DNA of 60,000 nucleotides from Membranipora membranacea (lineage: Eukaryota; Bryozoa; Gymnolaemata; Cheilostomatida; Membraniporidae). Made by a program: the position numbers and the translations under genes. Of the stretch, positions 45,401-57,400 are shown piece after piece. Where the stretch lies: the NCBI GenBank assembly GCA_914767715.1, contig OU612066.1:33332283-33392282 (forward strand), written 5' to 3'. Under the pieces are notes generated by a model that worked only from the letters and a program-made list of their open reading frames with translations, searched no databases and was not told the DNA's origin. Within the stretch, counting starts at the first letter, position 1. Each line of letters begins with the position of its first letter.

Positions 45401-48400
45401 TACAAAAGCTATGGTTTTTTTTCTTATGACAGTTTTAAAATACTTTATTTTCCAGGCAGTCAATTATTCCTAGTCAGTGCCACTGGTCCTCAGGACGTCA
45501 GTGATATTGTGTATAGCATAGTTGGGGCGTCACCAGCTCCCACCTATTTTGCTATTGATAACAATGGCAGGATCACAGTCCAAACAGAACTAACTCAGGA
45601 TAACACCAACCAATATCAGGTATGGTTCAAATCATAAAGTTTATCAAAAGGAGCTGATAATACACAGTACCTATATGTAATCGAAAACTGAAATATTCTC
45701 AAGAGACAACTTCTCCAATCAAGCTCCAAGCTGATCAAGCAAGTAGCAAAAAAATCACTGTTGGATTTGCTTTGTTTGATTGCTGGCCCAAACATATATT
45801 ATCATTAATACCAGTTATTACCTTGTCACATTGATCGCAATTTCCTAATATATCAGAAAATTTACTCACAGGTTATAATGCTGACTTAATTTGTAATCTT
45901 ATTACCAGGTACAAGTGACAGCCTCATACAGACAAACACCTGGTAAATCTACCTCTGGTATTCTAACTGTTTATGTGGAGCGTAACGCTAACTGTCCTGT
46001 ATTCAACGGACCAACATCAGTCACTGTGTCTGAAACTCACCCACTGGGTAAGTAAATCTAATCATGATGTAAATCTGTTTGCTATAATTTGTCATGTCAT
46101 GTTATTGGACAAACTTTATATAATACGACAAGCTATCATGTTTTTCTTCAAATCGACTATTCAGCTATGAAAACAAATGCTATAATAAATAAACATTGCA
46201 AAATAGCCAGGTAATTATTACAATCCTTTTTTTTGCTGACTTCAATAAAAAGCCATAAATGTGACATCACCATGCCTTAATTTCAAGATTCTAGCCATGG
46301 CTCATTTAGATATGAATGTGACTTGATCCACTATAGGATCGTTCGAAAAGTTGTTAATATATTTGCCTATTTGAAGGTGAGACAATACTGAGTATGAACG
46401 CTACTGACAGTGACGGAGATCAGATTATGTTTAGACTGATTAATCTCAACGAGCAGACCAGAAATCTCTTCTTTATTGAGTCCAGAACTGGTGATATCAT
46501 CTCTAAAAACAGCCTCATGGTATGAGTAGTTCTAATGTGTTGTCTCTGTCGCTCTTGGATATAGAAGATTATAATTATGATGCATGCAAGTCGCTGTAGA
46601 AAAAGGTTTTACTTTCTCTTTGCTATTAAGCCTATTTGTAACCTACATAAACTGGTAGAAAGGTAGGTCTTTTCAGATAAACAGGACAATAGAAACAGAT
46701 CGTCACCCTTTTATGCATAATCTTATAATTACAGCAAACTCCTACAGGACAGCAGTTTATATCTTATACACTGACAATAGAGGCCAGTGATATGCAGTAT
46801 CCTAGAGAATGTACTACAAGAGAGCAGGTTATCGTAACCATTAGACGTGATAGAATACTCACCAGGCTTACATATACAAACAGGTCTGTTAGGCAGTTAT
46901 TTATTCTATACAGCCAAGGTTTATCTAGATTAATGCAGATGCTTTGGGGATTTATTGTAAAAAGTCTCAGGCCAATAACAAACATGAGTGTGGAATGGCT
47001 AAATTTGATTTGACAGGATAGCCTCAGCAGCATACCATATTTGTAGATAAGCCAATTCTTCTCTTTGCCCCATCCCCCAAATCTAGACTAGGCAATCAAA
47101 AGCTATTCCCAGACGGAACATCAAACCCCGGCCACGGCGGTGAGAGGATCCTAACCACTAGACCACCTGGGACTGGTATACCCTATTTTGGGGGGTACAT
47201 GAGCGGGCAAATCCTTTGTAAATTGCAACACGGCCAAAAATAATTGCAGGTTTCACTTTTATAGGAGTTAACTAGGGATTAATTGATGTTAAGAGACTGC
47301 ATTGTTTACTTAATCAGGTGCAAGAGTGCAAATATAATTCTCACGCAAGCATATTTTGAGTACTTCACTGAATATTTGTTTGCCAAAATAAATATAATGC
47401 GAAGCAGCTCCAATATATTTCGCAGATTTTTTTGGGGGAAGTTGCCCTCCCTCATTTTGTCTATTTCAAAATATAGCATGGTTGAGGGGGGGAGGTTTGT
47501 CAAAAGCTATTCCCAGACGGGGAATCGAACCCCGGCCACGGCGGTGAGAGCGCCGGATCCTAACCACTAGACCACCTGGGACTGGTATACCCTCTTTTGG
47601 GGGGTACATGAGCGGGCAAATCCTTTGTAATCGGCAATACTGCCAAAAATAATTGCAGGTTTCACTTTTACAGGGTTTAATTAGGGATTGATACCTCATT
47701 AAAAATAGATAAGCTCTAAATAATAGGTGTACTATTAGGAACTCCCTTTGTCATGAAAAATTCTAACTGAAATCCACTCCATGATGAGAAAAAGAACTGG
47801 ATTGTTGAACACTCAATTTTACGATTCTTGAGGGAAACAAATCTAAAACCTAAATCCTATTTATTGATCCATGGATTTGATATCAATGTTCATTATAAGA
47901 TAAGATAGATTGTACATAATTAGGGAGGAATTTATACATAAAATATATGATCTGTTATCAGGACAATATCAGCCACCCTACCTGTAAACTCGACAGTGAC
48001 GGAGGACATCATAGCTGTGGACGATGATTTAGAGGGAGATCTCACGTTTGAGCTGCTGGGAAGTTTTCCAGCTACGGAATACTTTGCTATAGAAGAGAGC
48101 GGACAACAGATCGGTAATACTCAGAGACTGCGGGTGTATGTGACCAGGTCACTGACTACAGACCAACTGGAGAATAATGTCTACCTGGTTAGTTCATTTC
48201 TAGATTGCAGCAAAAATGTTCGAACAAAATAACGAGAGAAAGAATAAGAAAATCTATCTGTCCTCTCTCATTTTTCACTTTTCATTTTAACCTGTCTCAA
48301 AGTGGTCAAAGAAAAACCACGGAAAGGGGAAAAATTAGCATAAATATACTAGATAGTATATATCCTTACTTTGTGCCAATATCATGATAGTCATATTTGC

Positions 48401-51400
48401 CCTAATAAAAGCATGCTGTACTTCTGTATTACAGCTGAGAATAGCAGCGTATGACTCTGCGTATCCCGATCACAGAGCTGTAGCAGATGTGTATATCACT
48501 GCTATCAGAAACCCTAGTGGTCCCATATTTGAGGAGAACCCTTACAGGGTCACAGTTACTGATACTCATGTCACTGGTGAGTATCAAAATCATTTGTACA
48601 TTTCTGCAGCTATGCAAGTAATATATTTCTGTAGGTAGTTTATACAGAATGAATGCGCCACCAGGTGTATGTTTAGCATAAATCCATGTATTCCCTGTTT
48701 TGTCTTGTTTGTTTCAACGCCCACATTTGAAATACATTTGATACATCTACTATCTTTGCCTTAAGAACATCGCACATGTTCCGGTTCAATGTTTACTGGC
48801 ACTGCTCCTCTCAGGAATCTTCTCTTCTGTCTCTATCCTGAGCATCTTATCAATATTTTCACAGGTAATGTGGTGAGGCAGGTGCGAGCTGTTGATGCAG
48901 ATGGGGATGATGTCACATATGAAATTGTTAGTCATAGTGGAGACAGTGCAAGCATATTCTTCATGACTCCATCGAATGGTGAAATCAGAACTCTTAAATC
49001 ACTCTCTACTGCAGCCCAACGTTCCTATACTGTGAGTATCAGTCTCAAGTCATAAACGCCCATATAGTTAATATATAATAACGTCTGGTTTGGCAACACA
49101 TACAACGACACTTGTGTATAAATTTAATTTTTTTATATCACAGTTTATTGACAAGTCAAGACCACCTGGGTAATGGGTAATGCTCCAGGGTAAGAGCACC
49201 TGCTGTGCACTGGCGAGTGCCTGATATACATTATCCCATAAATCTCTTATGCAGCGCATAGCCGTTCAGTCTATTTTTATGAATGCGCTCAATAATATGT
49301 TACAAGACGTATTCATACTTCTGATTGGCTGAAATTGTGTGAACTGAAGCGTTATATATTAGCCTGTATGAATTTGTTGATTGATTTTTTTATGATAATC
49401 AGCTTAGGTCGGGTGGTGTAGTGGTTATCACATCTGCTTAACACGCAGAAGGTCACGGGTTCGAAACCCGTTCTGACCTAGAAAGCTCTTTTGTTTTACA
49501 CACAATTTTTGTATAGCATATACTACTACTATACTAATGCTATTACTCTTACTTCTTAACAGTCAATATTGCTTTATGCATTATCTTATTTATTGATGCT
49601 TCACTTCTCTTTTGACAGTTGACGGTTAAAGCGACAGATACAGGTGGTCGATCTGACACAGCTGATGTGATAATAACTATCAGAAGGGATGAGCTGCCTC
49701 CGTTCTTTATTGGTGCTCCCTACTCGTTCAGTTTCGATGACAACAGGCGACCAGGTGACCTCCTGTATACAGGAATCATCGCACAAGACAACGATGGATC
49801 TGTGAGTTATCGTTCTTCCCTCTTTTACTATTTATCTTCTTTGTGTTCATACCAGGACTTCCGAACACATTTGGTCTATTGCTTTCTCATTCTATTATTG
49901 TGTAGCCATATTAAATGTTAATGGGTTTTTATTTACAGTATGATTCAATCCTAATGAATGAGCAGAAATTTAATACTACTGTTATCACATGAAGTTCATT
50001 TTATATATTGATCTTCTTCTTACAGGGAGCCATTAGATACTACGTAGATGGAGTTTACCCCGCTCAGTATTATTTCAATGTCACAAATAACGGCTTTATA
50101 CTGCTACAAACCTCAGTGAAGAATGATATACAGCTGCCAGACTCTTATACCATCAAAGTCTGCGCTTTTTCCTCAGACTTCCCTGGTAATACCAACTGCA
50201 CAATGGTTAGTTAATCCTACGCAACAACAACCCTATGTATATGATCTTAGTCTGAGCCCACAATATTTTGCTGATAGCCAGCACGCCAAACCCCCGGCCC
50301 TGTGCTCTCTTTATTACAAAATCATCTAAAATAAGCTTTGACTTGAGCAAAAAGCGAAAAATAACCCAGGTTGGCCTCACAATGGCAAATGTTAAATTTG
50401 ATTTTTTCAAACTGCCCCCAAATATATAATCTTCACTTTGATGTTCGTATGGATCAGACTCGAAAATTTGGCAGAAGCTAAACATATGAATTTCCAAATC
50501 GAAGGCAAGATTTTGCTTCAATGTTGTAAAGAATATAACTATTATAATTATCAGGTGACAGCTGGAGTGAGAAGGAACCCCAGTACCCCTGAGTTTAGTG
50601 GTGCTCAGTACTCTAAGGTTATCTCAGAGTTGTTCCCCCTCTACGAGGATATCGGTCTGGGTGTGTCTGCCTCTGACTTTGATGGGGTAAGTACTGCGTT
50701 TATCCAGTATATTTGCTATAAATTGCTATAAATTCATCATGTCACAGTTCTTTATCTCTGGATACTCATTTTGTTTGATGATTACTTTTTTAAAAGGTAT
50801 ACTGGCATAGTTTGTTAAATATGTATCTCGCAAATTAAACCAAAGGTAAGGATGACCTCGCTATCTGTTCCCAGCAATAATTCTTCTCACTGACTGTTTG
50901 ATTTTCATCTACCAAGGCTTTAATTATGGCTTTATCTTTACAAGTTCAGCTTATTTCTTCTTTTCAGGATGAGCTCAAATACTCTATCAAGAATGATTCA
51001 CTGGGAGAGATAGCTTCCAAATTCTTCTACCTCGAGCCGACAACTGGTGTCGTCACAATCAGACGCGCTTTAAACAGGACCGACCCAGAATTCCCTGCCA
51101 ATGCCCAGTTCCTGTTTGCCATAATAGCCACCGATCAAGTACCGATTAACCAGAAATCCACAGAAGCATCTGTGTCTATCAGGGTAACTACGGGCGGTGA
51201 CAGACCACCCGTCTTTGATCTCTCACTTTACAATACGGAGATTGATGAGAACTATGGTATCAACTCTACAGTGATTAACACACGAGCTGTGGACCCAGAT
51301 AATAATGGAGGACAGGTAAGGTATGATCTGTTCTCCAGGACCAGCGAGCTTCAACCCTTCGACATCGACTCTGTAACTGGTACTGTGTATGTCAGAGATT

Positions 51401-54400
51401 CTCTCAAGGGACAGAATATCTTTGGTAGCGTGTACAGGTATGTGTTGTTCTTTACCTGCAGTTCATAAAATATAGTAAGTTTAAAGACATTCAAACACTT
51501 GAAGCATGATGTTGGCTGTATTGCCTTCTAGTTTTCTTGTCTTGTTTAAAATGAGGCTAACTCATGTTATTACCCATCACCCGGGATATCTAAAACTAGA
51601 GATCAACAGATCGTTTCATTATCCCTATATGCACAGCTAACTACTGTATAATGTTGATGATCTTTAACAGATTCCAGATAAAGGCCTATAACACACTGAA
51701 CCCAGCTAACGTTGGAGTGTCCACCGTCCAGGTCACAGTAGAGCGTAACGTAAACGCTCCTGTGATTATCGGCAGTTACTCAGCCACGATCAGTGAGAAT
51801 ATCCCTCTGGGTACATCTATAGTTACTGTGGAGGCGCGAGATGATGACGGGGTAAGACAATCCCTTCTACTACATTCTTATAGTTGCTGTTCTATTTGAT
51901 AAATTGAATTTATCAACTTATTATTGATTACCTGTTCCTTAATGCCAAATCTAATAACTCACATGAATCAATATCATGCATTTATCTTCAAGTTTCACCC
52001 TGTTTTGTGGTTATATGTCTATTTTACACTAGTTTACGCGTTATATCTTGACATGTTGTAGGATGAGCTGATATACTTTATTGATGGTCCAGCCGGAGTT
52101 GAGCAGTGTTTCTTTATTGTACCAAAGACTGGGGAGATTTTCACCACTTCTCTGCTGAATGGAGTCAATCCTAATTGTTCCAGGGCTACTTATCAGGTAT
52201 TTATCATAACATTATGTGGTCCATCAAACATTCAATATCGAGAAGAGCAAGGATTTTGAGAGTTAAATCTAAAGATACCCATAAACCGATAACTGCATGA
52301 AAAATATTCTGTAAGCATGATTTGAAATAAATTATGTATATCTTTGAGTTTATAGCTTTTATTCTATAAATGTTTTTATTAATTCCTTCACCTCACCTAC
52401 AGTTGACAGTGAAGGCACGAGATCAGAGAATTCCAGAGCAGACTGGACAGGGATTCGTCAGCCTGTTTGTAACCAGTGATAGATCCACTCCTTACTTTGT
52501 CGGAGAGCCGTATACTGTAGAGACATTCTCCAGTACTAACATCGGCACACCTATATTTGGTGTACAAGCTCGGGACGACAGGCTTACTGTAAGTGGAATT
52601 AATCTGAGATTTGTTTTTTCAATTAATACGTTCTGCGATGTTTCAAATGTTTATAGTCATGGTTACTTTTAATATTTTTATCGATCTTAATTTTGAAGAA
52701 ATAATATTGAACCCATAGCATGGTTTATTATTCTCAAGGCTAGGTTATGGTATCATCACAGAGTAAGGATATATCCTTACTCGGTGATATCATCTATAAT
52801 AGGACCAAGGACAGGAAAGAGAACATGCTGTAGAACTCATATTGTTATCAAATCTCTCAGGCTATAACCTTATAGAATCAACAGTGCTTCGGGTGATAAC
52901 TAATCGATATACTTGGAATGTTTTAGGGCTCTCTGGTGTTCCGACTTATCGGAGATCTGGCTGCTCCAAACTTCTTCTCCATCAATGAGACAACTGGAGT
53001 GATATTTGTTAGAAATGACCTTGAGCTGGATGTATCACCAAACTACACTCTACGTGTTCAGGTAGGACTCTGAGATGTCATCAATACTAGCTGCTGTAAC
53101 TTCTTGCGAGTTGAGCAAGTTGAACGAAATTTCTTGCATATTATCATAGTCGTTGTGTTGAGACCACAATTTTCCTCATAGTATTCAATGTGCATGCACA
53201 GTATTACCCGATCTCGGAAAGGGTTAAGAAAAGCTTTTTTTCTTTCTCCTTTCTCTACATAACAAAAAAGCATTTTTTTGATAAATGACTATGATGCCAA
53301 TAATTTCTTGGGATGATATGATGCTAGGTGATACAATAATCATATTTTTAATACTTTACCCACATGTTTATTTTTGTTATGTAGGTGTACGACTCGGGAG
53401 CTCCAGACAGAACAAACTCGACCACAGTACAGGTCACAGTAAGACGTAATCGTGTCTGCCCTCAGTTTGTTAACCAGAGAGAGTTTATACTGAGCGATGT
53501 TTGGTATCTAACTCCTGTCGGCACTGTACTACTTACTGTACAGGCCAACGACTCGGAAAATGTAAGTTTTCCTATAAACATCAATTTTTATAAAGTATTT
53601 ATAAATTGATCAGAAAGTTTATGGTCTTCACCTGTGTTTATGTGTTTTTTTTCAACTGCACAACATAATAGTGGGTGCGATGATGATAAACTGAATCTAA
53701 TGAGTCGTATTTTTAGCTAGAATCTTGAATAAAACTATCTTCTCTATTTTACAGCAAATGTTGACTTACCAGTTGAATGAGGTATCTGATTATTTCTTCA
53801 TGAATCCAGTCACAGGTCAGCTCATGCTCATCAAATCTCTCTCTACTGATGAAACTCAATCTACAGAGTACACTGTAAGTTTATGTGTATCTGCTGCTTA
53901 TATTCGACTGTTGATTATATTGTTGATACAGCTATTCCCTAACGCTTATCTACCAGACATATCACTGCAGAATTTTTTTTGTCCGTAGTCAAACTCAATA
54001 TTAATTTCAGTTGAATTGAAATCTTTGTTACGTAAACAGTAAAATCTTATAATTTAGAAAGCATTAATATAGGTTGAATTCATATGGTTTGCATAGGGAT
54101 TTTGTTTTCTAACGTCACCCCATTTAATTTTTTCTCTTTGTCTCGTTATATAGCTGACAGTAAAGGTTACAGACAGCGGTATACCACCATGTGAGACACC
54201 AGCCGTTATATCTATAAGAGTACCTCGTAACCAGCGTAACACCACATTTATAAATCTACCATATAACCTAACTATACCTGAATCTGAGCCAGGTATTATA
54301 TACACTGTGAGATCTACTGACACTGATCAAAGGGTAAGTGATGAAATATTGCAGGTAAATTAATACAATTTGTTCTACGACTCATTTGAGGATAACTCAG

Positions 54401-57400
54401 GCTTCATTTCTGAGAAGTTCAATCTGAATATGCAACTTTCACAAAATGGGAGCTACCTACCGCGGAAAAGTTAAGGCTGCATAACTTCCATATTTAACAA
54501 TATGGTTTTCTGTTAACAACATTTGTCAGTTTCTCAGATACTGTCAATAATGTTTTGTCTGTGTTTCAGGGTAACATTACTTATGAGCTGATAGGAGATT
54601 TTATAGCTCAGCAGTTCTTCCAGATTAATCCATTCAATGGTGAAGTATCAGTAAGACGACATCTGACTACTGATCGATCTCAGACAGAAGCTTATCAGGT
54701 AACTCAGCTCAACAGTATTCCAATACCAATAACTAATACTATGGATACTGACACTGTATCTCTGTCAAAGTTTGGAGATTTTAGATACATATCTGTTTAG
54801 AACAACAGCTTAATATGCGTTGGCTGTTGGATGGTAATTCCGTGATACATTTCACCCACAATAAGCGATATAAACGTGTTCAATTTTACCGATTATAAAG
54901 ATGAGATATTTGTCAGATTTATACTCGAGCTTATCACTGAGAAGGTCCTTCCTCAACACATTCTGTTATGATCTCATGGTGATCAATTTTTGTTTTTCTT
55001 CACATAGCTGGTGATAGTAGCGTATGATAATTACTACCCAGACCAGCGTACTGAGGGAGATCTCACTGTGTACGTCGACAGGAACCCAGTAACTCCTAAC
55101 ATCACAGACCAAGTTATCATTGTCAATGTGTCTGATAGCTTCCCACTAGGTGGCGTTATAACTCAGCTAACGGCTGTCGACTCAGACGGGGTACGTTTTT
55201 GTCAAAAAATTATCAGTTTTACTTGAAATGTACTGAACTCCTCAGAAAATATTTCTGTACACATTGACCTGTTTGTCCGGCTCTGTGCCTTATATAATTA
55301 TATGAGAAGACAACTCTGAGATAGATAATCTTACAATTCTATCGTTTCATTAATCTGCTTGTTCTATCATTCCAGGATGTGGTCAGGTTTAGATTCTTAC
55401 AGCCAACAAATCCAGAATTCTTCTGGCTACAGAATACAGAGAACGGCAAAGCATCCATCAGATTACTGAAGAGTCTGACCCAGACCAACGCTGTTCAACA
55501 CAATGTGAGTTCTCAGGCTATATCTCAGACAAAGTCCTGTGTTGATTAGAAGCGGCACATTCACTCTTTTTACCCGTTGAGAACAATTATTGTATGATGT
55601 TGTCCAGTTAAGACCACAAGATGTATAAAGTATAAAAAAGATTGTATCCTTTATTTAATCCCTTGTAGTCCTGTGACTCACCATTGAATCTCATAAGATT
55701 TAATTTTATGTGATTTTATTTTCAGATGACTGTTCAAGCATATGATAACGGAGTTCCATCAAAGACCGCCAATATATTCATCATTGTGAATGTGAGGAAG
55801 AATGTCTTCTCTCCTGAGTTTGAGAACTTACCGTACACCTTCAGTGTGTCCGAGAGCAGCTCTCCAGGATCACTTATCTATAGCAGTATGTCATCTAATA
55901 TTATGTACTAATATTATGTTGAAATATTGTATTATAACTCAGTCTAAACTGGACACATCAAGTACATCAAGGTTATCGATTGGCTGCCCTGTTCAGAGCT
56001 GAGGAGTTGAACAAGGCATGATGAGAAATACTGGTAATGGTATACTTCATATGATGCAGAAGCTAGGTGTACTAAGATTTCACTCCCCACTTTTACCATT
56101 ATCATCTTTCTCTGTCTATCATAAAAACCAAAGTTTACATTACTAGTTTGATATTCGGTCATCTCGTGACAGCAAGACAGTTTAACCGTATCATTACTGA
56201 TATTATCTTATAGGAGTGCTGGCGACAGACAAAGATTTATCTGGTCGTATTAAGTATGAAATCACAGGAGATGGTATGGCTCCAGCATTATTTAGAATCG
56301 ATGAGCTGAACGGTAGAATATATATCAGGGATGGTGTATCACTTAGAGACGACAGGAACACTAACTATACGGTATGAGTGTATTACTGGTAGCGCGTTTG
56401 CTCTTTGCTTCTACATAATGCATTGCGCTTTGATTTTTTATTTCTCAGGCATTCATCATTTACCCTGTCATGGGCTGGTTTAGAATTTGAGTTTGTGCAT
56501 TCATGGCAGTCTACTTTCAAGAACGCTTGGATCAACTCCTTGCTTGGATCGCACATGCGATGTGTACCTTAGTTCTATAGTTCTCAAGTTATACCATTGA
56601 TTATTGTGTGAACCTTGCTTGCATAGTTTTTTTCACTTGCTTACCGCCAATATTAATTTAAGCTTTATTGATATGCCGCTTGCCTTTTATGCTTTGCTAT
56701 TACTATGCTTTGCTTTGCCCTTAACCTTACAGTTGACCATCATCGCTTATGATGATGGTGTATCACCAGGCCGTCGAAAACGAGATACACAGGTACCCCA
56801 CCACAACATATCAGCCACTATAACAATACACCACTTATGATTTGTCCACCATTCACTCTATCTAGTCTTATTTAAAAATAAACTCATGATTTTATTTATT
56901 TTGATCAAAAATTTGCTCAAAACATTGACAATTTCAATCAATATTATTTTCTGCGTGAGCCAACTTTCCTCCTGATTATTTATAGTTCTATTAGTTGTGT
57001 TCTTGCACTTTAATCAAGTTCATCATCACCCCTGAGTGAAAACCTTCTCTATATCACACAAAATCACAGTCACATGATAAACACACCGAATTTGCACCAA
57101 GACACTTACTATCCACAATCAATCTTGTGTGACTAAATCAGAATCAAAATGAAACTAATTTTGTGTCAGTATCTTTCTTTGCCTGTGAAGGAATCATGTT
57201 TTGTAACTTTGAATTTTAATAGCTATTATCTACTCCCATTTTTCTCCTCTGACTGCTTTTCTAATCTGTATATCCCTCGTATTGTTGTAGCTAAGTGTAT
57301 CAGCATATGATGACGGTGTACCAGAGGACAGAGCAGAGACTCAGATCTCAGTCACAGTGAGACGTAACGAGAACCCTCCTACCCTGCCCCCTAATATGGG

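Noticed and set aside
49175-49236. tRNA-like fold with paired GGGTAAT/ATTATCC ends, D-like arm and TGTGCAC loop
   Set aside because: Too short and lacking a T arm and B box; a relic or chance.
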